Below are positions 1 through 8,580 of a DNA stretch of 64,000 nt, in pieces. The stretch covers positions 496,001 through 560,000 of the forward strand of contig NZ_FMAD01000004.1 in NCBI RefSeq assembly GCF_900094595.1, read 5' to 3'. The notes under the pieces were generated by a model, which saw only the letters and a list, made by a program, of their open reading frames with translations, was not told where the DNA came from and did not search any database. Position 1 is the stretch's first letter; each line of letters begins with the position of its first letter. Made by a program: the position numbers and the translations under genes. Source of the stretch: Cupriavidus alkaliphilus (GTDB taxonomy: Bacteria > Pseudomonadota > Gammaproteobacteria > Burkholderiales > Burkholderiaceae).

Positions 1-243
1 GGGCGACAGCATGTCGGCGCACGCGCAGCCTGGCAGCGCATGCGGCGGCGGGCAGTCGCGGTGTGTGATCAATCCCGGGCGCGCCGCCACATGGATCTGG
101 CCGGGCGCCGCGGCGGGCCCGGCCACGGCGCCGGCCCCGTCGGGCGTGGCCGGGGCGCTGCTCGGCACCGTGCTGCCGCTGGTGGCGGTGCCGGGCGGCG
201 GTGGCACCACGGTTTCGGAATCGGGCTTGCCGGTCGGCCGCAT
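1..243 (-). CDS. Hypothetical protein, N-terminal part only (runs off left edge)
   Basis: An open frame reads leftward from an ATG at 243 to the window edge (81 codons, no stop). The start is supported by a strong ribosome site, AAGGAGG, seven bases upstream. The first 50 residues are rich in Pro, Ala, Thr and Gly (low complexity, probably disordered). After that the sequence becomes more structured, with a Cys/His-rich stretch (HRDCPPPHALPGCACAD). I do not recognise the family. It lies 130 bp downstream of the DHA2 exporter and could be co-transcribed with it, although a GC hairpin sits between them. Confidence 0.6.
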   Translation of the reverse strand, partial: MRPTGKPDSETVVPPPPGTATSGSTVPSSAPATPDGAGAVAGPAAAPGQIHVAARPGLITHRDCPPPHALPGCACADMLSP

Positions 244-323
244 GGACGCCTCCTTGTACCGGCAACGGCCGGCTCCAATGGGATAGAAATAGGAGCCGCA
301 AAGCGCACGGTAAGTTCGCCGCC

Positions 324-340
324 GCGGCGCAAAGCGCCGC
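324..340 (-). terminator. GC hairpin between exporter and left-edge gene
   Basis: Perfect 7-bp inverted repeat GCGGCGC / GCGCCGC around a 3-base loop, in the 130-bp gap. There is no T-run, so it is only a possible attenuator or weak terminator. Confidence 0.25.
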
Positions 341-373
341 ATGTGCCACGCCCAGGCCGAAACGCTGCGCGCG

Positions 374-1798
374 CTACACCTCCTTTTCGCCGTGCTGCAC
401 CGGGATCGCCGGCGCGGCCTCGCGCACGCCCAGTTGCATGAAGATCCAGGCCGACGCGCAGGTGATCAGCCCCATGCAGATAAAGGTGGCATGGAAGGCC
501 GGCAGCACCGCGGCGGGATCCCCGCCAAAGCGGTGCTGGAAAGTCGCCAGCAACGCCCCTGCCGCCGTCACGGCCAGGCTCATCGACAGCATCTGCACCA
601 TCGACAGCATGCTGTTGCCGCTGCTGGCACCGGCGCCGCTGAGGTCCTTCAGCGTGACCGTGTTCATCGCCGTGAACTGGATCGAATTGACCATGCCGAA
701 CACGGCCAGCAGCGGCACCAGCAGCCACAGCGGCAGCTGCGGCGTGATCAGCGCGAAGGCCGCCATCACCAACCCCACCACGAAGGTGTTCGACACCAGC
801 ACGCGGCGGTAGCCATGGCGCTGGATCAGCCGCGTGGCGAGCCGCTTGGACGCCATGCCGGCCGCTGTGACCGGCAGCATCATCAGGCCGGCGTCCAGCG
901 GCGCATAGCCCAGGCTGACCTGCAGCGTCAGCGGGATCAGGAACGGCATCGAGCCATTGCCGATACGCGCGAACAGGTTGCCCAGCAGCCCGACACTGAA
1001 GCTGTGGATGCGGAACAGCCGCAACGGGAACAGCGGTTGCTTGCGACGGTTGGCGTGCAAACCGTAGGCCGTCAGCGCGGCCATGCTGCCGATCAGCAGC
1101 ATCAGCACGGTGGCGTGCTGGAAGCCCAGCCCGGCCAGGCCATCGAGCGAGAACGACAGCGCCAGCATGGCGGTCGCCAGCAGCAGGTAGCCCGCGAGAT
1201 CGAAGCGGCCGACGCCAGCGAGCCGCGCATTGGGCATGTAGCGCACGGTGGCCAGCGCGCCCAGCACGCCGACCGGCACGTTGATCAGGAAGATCCAGTG
1301 CCAGGACAGCGCCTGGGTCAGCCAGCCCCCCAGCGTGGGCCCGATCAGCGGGCCGATCATGCCGGGGATGGCGACAAAGCTCAGCGCCTGCAGATACTGC
1401 TCGCGCGGGAAGGTGCGCAGCACCGAGAGCCGCCCCACCGGCAGCAGCATCGCGCCGCCCACGCCCTGCACCACGCGCGCGCCGATCAGGAAGTTCAGCG
1501 TCGGCGCGTAGGCGCACAGCAGCGAGCCGGCCACGAACAGCGCGATCGCGGTCTGGAAGATGGTGCGGGTGCCGAAGCGGTCGGCCAGCCAGCCCGAGGC
1601 CGGGATGATCACCGCCATGGTCAGCGAGTAGGCGATCACCACCGACTGCATCCGCAGCGGGCTCTCGCCCAGGCTGTGCGCCATCGACGGCAGCGCGGTG
1701 TTGACGATGGTCGAGTCCAGCGTCTGCATGAAGAAGCCGACCGCCACCACCCACAGCATGATGCGGCGGGTGCGGTCGTCGGGCGCGGGCGAGGTCAT
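374..1798 (-). CDS. DHA2-family MFS multidrug exporter (MdtD/EmrB-like)
   Basis: A 474-aa inner-membrane proton-coupled drug antiporter of the 14-helix DHA2 family. Visible family motifs are LDSTIVNTALPSMA in helix 1 (residues 27-40), motif A GWLADRFGTRT (69-79) between helices 2 and 3, and a motif-C-like GMIGPLIGPTLGGW near 145-160 that is typical of exporters. Length matches MdtD/YegB-type proteins (about 470 aa). The start has CGGAG nine bases upstream. The 100-bp gap to the TonB receptor upstream leaves co-transcription uncertain. The substrate cannot be read from sequence. Confidence 0.9.
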   Translation of the reverse strand: MTSPAPDDRTRRIMLWVVAVGFFMQTLDSTIVNTALPSMAHSLGESPLRMQSVVIAYSLTMAVIIPASGWLADRFGTRTIFQTAIALFVAGSLLCAYAPTLNFLIGARVVQGVGGAMLLPVGRLSVLRTFPREQYLQALSFVAIPGMIGPLIGPTLGGWLTQALSWHWIFLINVPVGVLGALATVRYMPNARLAGVGRFDLAGYLLLATAMLALSFSLDGLAGLGFQHATVLMLLIGSMAALTAYGLHANRRKQPLFPLRLFRIHSFSVGLLGNLFARIGNGSMPFLIPLTLQVSLGYAPLDAGLMMLPVTAAGMASKRLATRLIQRHGYRRVLVSNTFVVGLVMAAFALITPQLPLWLLVPLLAVFGMVNSIQFTAMNTVTLKDLSGAGASSGNSMLSMVQMLSMSLAVTAAGALLATFQHRFGGDPAAVLPAFHATFICMGLITCASAWIFMQLGVREAAPAIPVQHGEKEV

Positions 1799-1899
1799 GG
1801 TACGGCTCCGGGTCCGGCCGCCGCCGCCGTGACCCGGTGCGCGCCGGCCAAAGCCAACACCTTAAAGGGCAACCACGGCCGAGGCAATCGGCGCGGCGC

Positions 1900-4086
1900 T
1901 TACAGCGCGGCCCGCAGCCCGATGAAGAAGCGCCGGCCCGGTGCCGGCTCGAAGTAGCGTCCGTTGGCCTCGTTGACGATCACCGAGCCGATGTAGCGCC
2001 GGTCGGCTAGGTTGTCGATGCGGCCGAACAGGTAGAAACGCGTCGGCCCGATCCGGAAGGCATAGCCCGCGCGCAGGTTTAACACGGCATAGCCCGGCGC
2101 CGCCTGGGTGTTGAGGTCGTCGGCATAGACGCGGCTGTCGACGCGCAGCTCGGCGCCCAGTGTCAGCGGGGCGACGGGTCGCCACGACAGGTCGGCGGCC
2201 AGGCTGTGGCGCGCGGTGCCGGGCAGGCGGTTGCCGGCCGCCACCGCCTGGCCCTGCGCATTGATAAAGCCATCACCAAAGTACGCATCGAGCCAGGTAT
2301 AGGCCAGCCCCGCTTCGATCCGGCTGCCGCCGCCCTGGCCCGGGGTGCCGACCTGCCCGAGAAAGCCGCCGCGCCAGCCCAGCTCCAGCCCGCGCCGGCG
2401 CACGCCGCTGACATTCTGGAAGACGGTGCGCCCGGCATTGTTCGATTGCGGCACCACCTCGTCATGGCTGTCGGCATCGAACAGCGCAGCTTCCAGGCGC
2501 TGCCCCGACCCTTGCCACTTGATGCCGATCTCGCCCTGGCGGCTGGTCGATGCCTGCAAACCGAGGTTGCTGCCGACGCCGCCGGGACCGTAGGCGACCT
2601 CGGTCAGCGTCGGGGTTTCGAAGCCGCGGCCGAGGTTGGCGTAGACGTTGAGGGAATCCAGCGCGTGCCAGACCACGCCAAGCACCGGACTGACATTGCT
2701 GTAGCTGGCGTGGCCACTGTCGTCGGGGCTGGCCGCGGTGATGAAATGGTCGTCGATGCCCAGCCGCACCCGGCTGGCGCGCGCCCCGCCCACCAGTTGC
2801 CAGGCCGGATGGAAGCTCCAGTCGAACTGCGCGAAGGCGCCGAGGTCGGTCGCGGTATTGGTTTCGTCGCGGCGCAGCGCCCCCTGGCTGCCGTTCTGGT
2901 TGACGTAGCCGTTGCGGCCGTCGCGCATGCCGTTGGCTTCGAGCCCGGCGCTCCACAGCAAGGGCAGACCCGCGGCAGTGGTGGTGCGCCGGTTCCAGGA
3001 CAGCGCGGCACCGCCGAACGTGCGGTCGAGGTCGACGATGCCGCCGGACGACGTCGGCGCGGCGCCGCTGAAGCCCAGCCGCTGGTACAGGTTGCGCGTG
3101 CCGCCGTACAGCCGTGCCGACAGGCTGTCGGTGCCGCTGACCTGGTGGTCCACCACCACCCCGGCCTGCGCCTGCTCGACGGTCTTGCCGGTATCGAACT
3201 GGGTGGCCGCGGCCACCGCCTGGCGCGGGTCGGCATCGGCCTGCGCGCGGGTCAGGCCGAGCGGGTCCTGCGCCAGCGGCTGGTTGAAGTAATTGAACTG
3301 CCCGGTCACGCGCGTGCCGCTGGCCGGCTGCGCCACCACTTTGGCATTGAGCTGGTAGCGGCGCGCCGCGCTGTGCTCGCGATAGCCGTCGGTCTGGTAG
3401 GTCCACGCATCGAGCGAGCCGCCGAGCCGGTCATTGCCGCCGGCCAGCGCCACCCCGGCCTGCCACTGGCCGTCGGCGCCGAAGCCGGTCGAGACGCGCC
3501 CGGTGAACCCATCCGTGGGCGGATCGGGCGTGAACACCTGCACCACTCCGCCCGAGGCATTGCCATACAGCTGCGCGAACGGGCCGCGCAGCACTTCGAC
3601 CCGGCTGGCATTGGCCAGGTCCGCCGTCGAAGCCTGCCCCTGCCCGTCCGGCATGGTGGCGGGAATGCCGTCGACATACAGCCGCACGCCGCGCACGCCG
3701 AAGGTCGAGCGCGTGCCGAAGCCGCGCACCGACAGTTGCAGGTCCTGCGAATAGTTCTGCCGGTCGCGCACCGCCACGCCGGGCACGCCGGCGAGCACCT
3801 CCGACAGGTTGACCAGCGGCGTGGCGCTGCGCAGCGGATCGACCGGCACGCTGTCGATCGCGGCGGGCGCGTCGAAGCGGCGCTGCTCGCTGCGGGTGGC
3901 GCTGACCACCACGTCGGGCAGGGTCTCGCCGGTGGCCGCGGCAACGGCCGTGCCGGGCGCATCCGCGGCCCGCGCCGCGCCGGCCAGCGCCAGCGCCGCG
4001 CACGCCAGCGTGCGCACGGCAAGGAAACGAGAGGGGGGACGGCGCTGTGGCCGCACCGCCGGGATCTGCCTGCCGCCTGGGTTCAT
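1900..4086 (-). CDS. TonB-dependent outer-membrane receptor
   Basis: A 728-aa ligand-gated outer-membrane channel energised by TonB-ExbBD. The N-terminus has a signal peptide ending in a GAARA-A type site, followed by a TonB box (LPDVVVSATR, about residues 55-64), a plug domain (SVRGFGTRSTFGVRGVRLY, VEVLRGPFAQLYGNASGG) and a C-terminal beta-barrel ending in ..FFIGLRAAL, the hydrophobic C-terminal signature. The assigned ATG at 4086 has no clear ribosome site; an internal GTG is possible. Ligand is unknown. No siderophore genes or clear Fur box are adjacent. Length and layout fit iron, siderophore or other chelate receptors. Confidence 0.9.
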   Translation of the reverse strand: MNPGGRQIPAVRPQRRPPSRFLAVRTLACAALALAGAARAADAPGTAVAAATGETLPDVVVSATRSEQRRFDAPAAIDSVPVDPLRSATPLVNLSEVLAGVPGVAVRDRQNYSQDLQLSVRGFGTRSTFGVRGVRLYVDGIPATMPDGQGQASTADLANASRVEVLRGPFAQLYGNASGGVVQVFTPDPPTDGFTGRVSTGFGADGQWQAGVALAGGNDRLGGSLDAWTYQTDGYREHSAARRYQLNAKVVAQPASGTRVTGQFNYFNQPLAQDPLGLTRAQADADPRQAVAAATQFDTGKTVEQAQAGVVVDHQVSGTDSLSARLYGGTRNLYQRLGFSGAAPTSSGGIVDLDRTFGGAALSWNRRTTTAAGLPLLWSAGLEANGMRDGRNGYVNQNGSQGALRRDETNTATDLGAFAQFDWSFHPAWQLVGGARASRVRLGIDDHFITAASPDDSGHASYSNVSPVLGVVWHALDSLNVYANLGRGFETPTLTEVAYGPGGVGSNLGLQASTSRQGEIGIKWQGSGQRLEAALFDADSHDEVVPQSNNAGRTVFQNVSGVRRRGLELGWRGGFLGQVGTPGQGGGSRIEAGLAYTWLDAYFGDGFINAQGQAVAAGNRLPGTARHSLAADLSWRPVAPLTLGAELRVDSRVYADDLNTQAAPGYAVLNLRAGYAFRIGPTRFYLFGRIDNLADRRYIGSVIVNEANGRYFEPAPGRRFFIGLRAAL

Positions 4087-4401
4087 GGGAATCGGAAGCG
4101 GTTGCGGGTTGGGGCGCGGAGCCGGGCAGCGCCGGGCGTGAGCGGATATAGCGCAACTTTATCCCGGCCGACGCCATGCTGGCTACGCGCGGCGCCGCCG
4201 GGAAAACCCGTGGATCGGCTGGCGGAACCGCCCCTCGGACGGATATTCAGAAAATTTCAACAACTGATTGCAGGAGCGCCCCTGCCAGAGGTGTTCCATC
4301 CCCCTACACTTCCCTCACCAGCCGCCGCATCGCCCATCAAAACAAGGAATCGATGCAGCACAAGCTTATTCAGATTTTCGGAATTAAAAGGACCCGATAT
4401 C
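4087..4401. other. Divergent intergenic region, 315 bp
   Basis: Holds the upstream regions of the leftward TonB receptor and the rightward flavoprotein. I see a short GCAGG..CCTGC hairpin near 4271-4286 and an AT-rich patch around 4240-4265, but no convincing Fur box, promoter pair or small gene. Confidence 0.5.
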
Positions 4402-5022
4402 ATGACTACCGCCTCCACCCGCGTTGCCATCGTCTATCACAGCGGCTACGGCCACACCGCCAGGCAGGCCCAGGCCGTCGCGCGCGGCGCAGGCCGTGTG
4501 GCGGGCGCCGAAAGCCTGCTGATCCCGGTCGAAGACATCGACCAGCACTGGGATACCCTGGAACAGGTCGATGCCATCATCTTCGGCGCGCCGACCTACA
4601 TGGGCAGCGCCTCGGCCCAGTTCAAGGGCTTTATGGACGCGACCTCGCGCAACGTGTTCGCCAAGGGTGGCAAGTGGGCCAACAAGGTAGCCGCCGGCTT
4701 TACCAACGCAGCCTCGCGCTCCGGCGACAAGCTGGCCACGCTGCAGCAGATCGCCATCTTCGCGGCGCAGCACGGCATGCACTGGGTCAACCTGGGCCTG
4801 CCTCCGGGCCACAACAACTCGAAGTCGACCGAGGATTCGCTGAACCGCCACGGGTTCTTCCTGGGCGCGGCCGCGCAGTCGGATGCGGATGTCAGCGCCG
4901 AGGTGGCCCCGCCGCCGGCGGACCTGCGTACCGCCGAGCACCTGGGCGCGCGCGTGGCCGAAGTGGCGCAGCAGCTGGTGGCAGGGCGGCAGGCGCTGGC
5001 GGCACTGAAGGAAGCTGCCTGA
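4402..5022 (+). CDS. Flavodoxin-family NAD(P)H:quinone oxidoreductase (WrbA-like)
   Basis: A 206-aa cytoplasmic FMN protein of the NADPH-dependent FMN reductase/WrbA group; such enzymes make two-electron reductions of quinones and protect against redox cycling. The first beta strand and phosphate loop are seen as VAIVYHSGYGHTARQA (residues 8-23), and the flavin-contact loop as GAPTYMGSASAQFKGFMD (near 61-78). WrbA proteins are about 200 aa, so length fits. ATG chosen because homology starts there and AAAAGGA lies about 13 bases upstream; the open frame upstream is antisense to the TonB receptor and not coding. Confidence 0.9.
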   Translation: MTTASTRVAIVYHSGYGHTARQAQAVARGAGRVAGAESLLIPVEDIDQHWDTLEQVDAIIFGAPTYMGSASAQFKGFMDATSRNVFAKGGKWANKVAAGFTNAASRSGDKLATLQQIAIFAAQHGMHWVNLGLPPGHNNSKSTEDSLNRHGFFLGAAAQSDADVSAEVAPPPADLRTAEHLGARVAEVAQQLVAGRQALAALKEAA

Positions 5023-5030
5023 GCCGCACG

Positions 5031-6431
5031 TCAGGGCCGGGCCAGCCGGGCCCGGCACCGCCACAGCAGGGCCAGCAGCGCAGCGGCCAGTGCCAGTTGC
5101 TGCAGGCCGGCACGCCACACCGCATGCCATGGGAAGCGGTCCGCCCAGGCGAAGCGCGGCGCGTTGGCGTAGTCGTGCGGTAGCACGCCGCGATAGCTCA
5201 TGATGCGCGGGACGAAGAAGGCACGCCACTCGGCTTCAAAGCGGTTCACCTGCGCCATGTAGCGGGCATAGCGCGGGGCGTCGTGCCCCGCCAGCCGGTC
5301 CGCCGCCAGCAGCAGTGACAGCGGCGGCGACAGCCATCCCCAAACTTCCGCGTGCTCGAACCGCTGCGCGCGCACGTTCTCGAAAGCAGCCGCGATCGGC
5401 TCGATCCGCGCGGCCTGTTCGAGGTAACGCGGCATGAACGACACCGGCCAGGTGTGCTGGCGCTGCACGGCGGGGGTCCATTGCAGGTTGGCGCGATACC
5501 ATGCCTGCACCAGTTCCGTCGTGGCGGCTTCGGCCGCCTGCTGGGCGGCGCGCATCTGCACGATCGCGGCCAGCCGCGAGGGCATCGGCGCCACGCGATC
5601 AGTCGCGGCCGCGATCACGGCGGGCGCGCCGAAGGTGATGACCGCCCACAGGCCCAGGCCAGCCAGCACCGCCGTGGCGGCGGAACCCGCCAGCAAGTTC
5701 AGCCATGCGCTGGCCGCACTCCAGAACACGACGAACGCGGTGAGGCAGAACACCCACGCCGCGAAGGCGCGCAGCGTCGCCGCCGGATCCAGCAGGAACG
5801 CCAGCAGCGAAGCGAGCACCGCCACCATCCACACCGCGCCCGCCCGCACCGCCATCGCGGCAAGCAGCAGGCGCCAGCCGGCCGCGCCCTGCGCCAGCGA
5901 CATCCGCCACGTGCCCTGCTCGCGCTCGCCCTGGACAATGCCTGCGCCCAGGCACACCAGCATCAGCGGCACCAGCAACGCAACCGCCGTGGCCAGATCC
6001 ACCATGCCGTAGCGCTGCAACAGCGGGTTGCCCAGCTTCTCCTCGTTGCGTGCGTCGGTATGGCGGCTTTCCACGGTGACGCGGATGGCTGGCGGCAGCA
6101 GCTCGAGCATGCCGCTGGTCAGCGCCCGGCCGCCGGCCGCGGGCAGCAGCGCCGCCGGCGCGTGCGCCCGGGCAAAGCGGAATGCGGCCATGGCGGCCTC
6201 GTCCGGCGCAGCGGGCAATGCGTGCGTCCCGGCCTGGCGCAAGGCGGCCTCGGCGCTGGCTTCCAGTTGCTGGAACCGGTCATGCCAGGCGCGCGCGCCG
6301 AGCCCCGAGGCAAGCGCGCAGGCGCACAGCGCGATGGCGAACAGCAGCAGCGCCCAGCGGGCGCCCCGCGCGGCGCACAGCGCGCGCCATTGGGCGCGCA
6401 GCATGCGCCCGCTCTCGTCGATGACATTCAT
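5031..6431 (-). CDS. ABC-2 type permease, DUF3526-like (second of pair)
   Basis: A 466-aa integral membrane protein. It has an N-terminal helix (near 25-45), a large extracytoplasmic segment, then a cluster of helices (ATAVALLVPLMLVCLGAGIV and following) with the ABC-2 permease hallmark GEREQGTWRMSLAQG, and a last helix at the C-terminus (QQLALAAALLALLWRC). Its ATG overlaps the stop of the upstream permease by 4 bp, so the two are translationally coupled. With the ATPase at 7843-8559 it should form an ABC transporter of the DUF3526/NosY-like kind. It is the last gene of the unit. Confidence 0.85.
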   Translation of the reverse strand: MNVIDESGRMLRAQWRALCAARGARWALLLFAIALCACALASGLGARAWHDRFQQLEASAEAALRQAGTHALPAAPDEAAMAAFRFARAHAPAALLPAAGGRALTSGMLELLPPAIRVTVESRHTDARNEEKLGNPLLQRYGMVDLATAVALLVPLMLVCLGAGIVQGEREQGTWRMSLAQGAAGWRLLLAAMAVRAGAVWMVAVLASLLAFLLDPAATLRAFAAWVFCLTAFVVFWSAASAWLNLLAGSAATAVLAGLGLWAVITFGAPAVIAAATDRVAPMPSRLAAIVQMRAAQQAAEAATTELVQAWYRANLQWTPAVQRQHTWPVSFMPRYLEQAARIEPIAAAFENVRAQRFEHAEVWGWLSPPLSLLLAADRLAGHDAPRYARYMAQVNRFEAEWRAFFVPRIMSYRGVLPHDYANAPRFAWADRFPWHAVWRAGLQQLALAAALLALLWRCRARLARP

Positions 6432-7846
6432 GGCTGCATCCTCCGCAGGGAACCGTACAGTGCGGCCACGACCAGCACGCACCACCAGAGCAGGCACGCG
6501 ATCTCGGGCCACGCCGCGCGCAGCGCGAAGCCCGCCGGCGGCATGGTGTAGGCAAAGGGCCGGATCGCCCGCCACAGCGATGCGCCCGCATATTTTTCCT
6601 CGAACGACGTCAGCCCGCGGGTGTGGCTGGCATCCCAGGCATCGATGGCGGTATTGACCGTTTGCCGATAGCGTTCCGCGGCGGTCTCGTAGTGGCGCTG
6701 GTGCGCGAGATCGGTGCCGGCCATCTTCATGGCGAAATTGCGGATCGCCAGCGTCGGGCTGAGCAGCGCGGCCACGCGCATCACGTTCTCCTGCGCCGCG
6801 TAGCGCTGCCACAGCGCATCGAAATGCAAGGCGTGGACCCGGTCGGCGTAGGCATCGCGCTGCAGCCGGCGCAGCGGCGCCGCGCCCACTGGCAGGTCCG
6901 CCAGCCGGGACACGCCGTAGCGCGCCAGCAGCGCGGCGTCATGGCGCGCGGTGCGGGCGGCCAGGTTGCCGTCGCCCGGCAGCCCTTCCGTGTAGTCGTG
7001 CCCGATCGCGGCCCAGAAGGCTTGCGCCGAAGGCAGCGGCACGGCCTGCCGTGCCAGCGCCGCACCGACGCCGGGGATCACGAAGACAAAGGCCAGCCAC
7101 AGCCCGGCCAGCGTCAGCAGCGCGCTCCTGCCGTTGGCCATCCATGCCGAAACCGCCAGCCCCAGGCCCGCCAGGATGGCCGTGTACAGCAGATAGCCGG
7201 CACCCAGTCCCCCGGCGCGCCACCACATCGCGGCATCGAGCGAGCCGTCGGCATAGCTGGCCACCACCGGCGCCGCCGCCAGCGCAAACGAAAAACCGGC
7301 GAAGCCCGCGGCCAGCGCGAGGAACTTGCCGGCCAGCAGGCTGGCAGGGGCCATGCCGGCCCCGTGCAGCATCCGCAGCGTGCCGCGCTGGCGCTCGCCG
7401 CTGACGGCATCGAAGCTGACGGCAAGCACCAGCAACGGCAACAGCGCCGCGAATACGAAGCCGGCGCTCAGGTCGCCGAAGCGCGCCGATGGCAGCGCGT
7501 CCTGCGCAGGCTCGAAGCGCGCGAGATTGCGCCGGTGCGGCTCCAGCCACAGCGCCTGGCCGAAGTAATCGCCCAGTCCCGGCTCGATCGCGGTGAGCGG
7601 CGAAGCTGGCCGGAACGCGTACAGACCGAAGTGCGCACCGCGATGCGGATGCTTGTCGCCCTGGTCGTCCCACTGCTGCCGCGTCGCGGCGGCGGCCTGC
7701 GCCAACTCGCTGGCGACGGTGGCATGCCGCTGCAGCGACACCAGCAAGGCGATGGCCAGTACCACCGCACCGAGGGCCAGCAGCGCGGCGATCCGTCCTT
7801 CCCGGGCCATCGCCTTCATTTCCTTGCGAAACACCGCGCCGATCAT
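6428..7846 (-). CDS. ABC-2 type permease, DUF3526-like (first of pair)
   Basis: A 472-aa inner-membrane protein built like its downstream neighbour. It has an N-terminal helix (LLALGAVVLAIALLVSLQ), a long extracytoplasmic loop, and a helix bundle with DAVSGERQRGTLRMLHGAGM, the cytoplasmic coupling signature shared with the paralogue (GEREQGTWRM). The start codon overlaps the ATPase stop by 4 bp. The two permeases are diverged paralogues and probably form a heterodimer. Families of this type occur with TonB receptors and in NosFY-like copper or sulfur maturation systems; which cargo applies here is not visible. Confidence 0.87.
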   Translation of the reverse strand: MIGAVFRKEMKAMAREGRIAALLALGAVVLAIALLVSLQRHATVASELAQAAAATRQQWDDQGDKHPHRGAHFGLYAFRPASPLTAIEPGLGDYFGQALWLEPHRRNLARFEPAQDALPSARFGDLSAGFVFAALLPLLVLAVSFDAVSGERQRGTLRMLHGAGMAPASLLAGKFLALAAGFAGFSFALAAAPVVASYADGSLDAAMWWRAGGLGAGYLLYTAILAGLGLAVSAWMANGRSALLTLAGLWLAFVFVIPGVGAALARQAVPLPSAQAFWAAIGHDYTEGLPGDGNLAARTARHDAALLARYGVSRLADLPVGAAPLRRLQRDAYADRVHALHFDALWQRYAAQENVMRVAALLSPTLAIRNFAMKMAGTDLAHQRHYETAAERYRQTVNTAIDAWDASHTRGLTSFEEKYAGASLWRAIRPFAYTMPPAGFALRAAWPEIACLLWWCVLVVAALYGSLRRMQP

Positions 7847-8559
7847 GACGCGCTCCCCGGTGCGCGCGCATGCGCCAGGTAGGCGGCGGTCAGGGTCAGG
7901 TGGTCGAGCGTGGCCGCGTCGAACTCGGCCACCAGCACGCCGGCGCGCAGGATGCCGATACGGTCGGCGAGCTGCCTGGCGTGGAACAGGTCGTGCGTGG
8001 CCATCAGCACCGCCATGCCCGCGTCGGCGGCCTTGCGCACGCGCTGCGCCATGTCATCGGCGGCCGCCGGGTCCAGCCCCGAGGTGGGCTCGTCGAGCAG
8101 CAGCAGCGACGCCGACCTGGCCTCGGCAATGGCCAGCCCGACCTTCTGGCGCATCCCCTTCGAGTAGGCGCCGACCCGCCGGTCCTGCGCCTCGCGCGCC
8201 AGCCCCGCGCCGTCCAGCAGCGCGGCGGCCTCGGTGCGCGACAGGGCAATGCCGGCCATCGCGCAAAAGTAGTCCAGGTTCTCAACACCGGACAGGTAGG
8301 GATACAGGGCGACATTCTCGGGCAGATAGGCCACGCGCCGCCTGACCGCGATCGGTTCGGCCAGCGGCGACAGCCCGTCCACGCGTACCACGCCGGCGGC
8401 CGGCGGCACAAAGCCCAGGATCGCGTCGATGGTGGTGGTCTTGCCCGCGCCGTTGCCGCCCAGCAAGGCATAGACGCAGCCCCTGGGCACGCGGAGACGG
8501 AGGCCGTCGACCACCCGACGCCCGTCGCGCAGCACTACCAGGTCACGAATTTCAAGCAT
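7843..8559 (-). CDS. ABC transporter ATP-binding protein
   Basis: A 238-aa nucleotide-binding subunit. Walker A is GGNGAGKTT (residues 34-42), the signature loop YSKGMRQKV near 137, Walker B LLLLDEPTSGLD near 155, and the H-loop MATHD near 190. The degenerate signature (SKGMRQ rather than LSGGQ) is typical of ABC-2/NosF/CcmA-type ATPases. It stands 21 bp from the TonB receptor stop upstream and overlaps the first permease by 4 bp, so receptor, ATPase and both permeases read as one transcription unit. Confidence 0.93.
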   Translation of the reverse strand: MLEIRDLVVLRDGRRVVDGLRLRVPRGCVYALLGGNGAGKTTTIDAILGFVPPAAGVVRVDGLSPLAEPIAVRRRVAYLPENVALYPYLSGVENLDYFCAMAGIALSRTEAAALLDGAGLAREAQDRRVGAYSKGMRQKVGLAIAEARSASLLLLDEPTSGLDPAAADDMAQRVRKAADAGMAVLMATHDLFHARQLADRIGILRAGVLVAEFDAATLDHLTLTAAYLAHARAPGSAS

Positions 8560-8580
8560 GTGTTGTCTCCGTCGGGCAGG

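Noticed and set aside
69..1957. Long open frames overlapping the DHA2 exporter in other frames and on the other strand
   Set aside because: They are Arg/Ala/Gly-rich, have no family resemblance and simply reflect high GC; the exporter frame has clear MFS motifs.
2206..4401. Long upstream extension of the WrbA-like frame
   Set aside because: It runs antisense through the TonB receptor; flavodoxin homology begins at the ATG at 4402.
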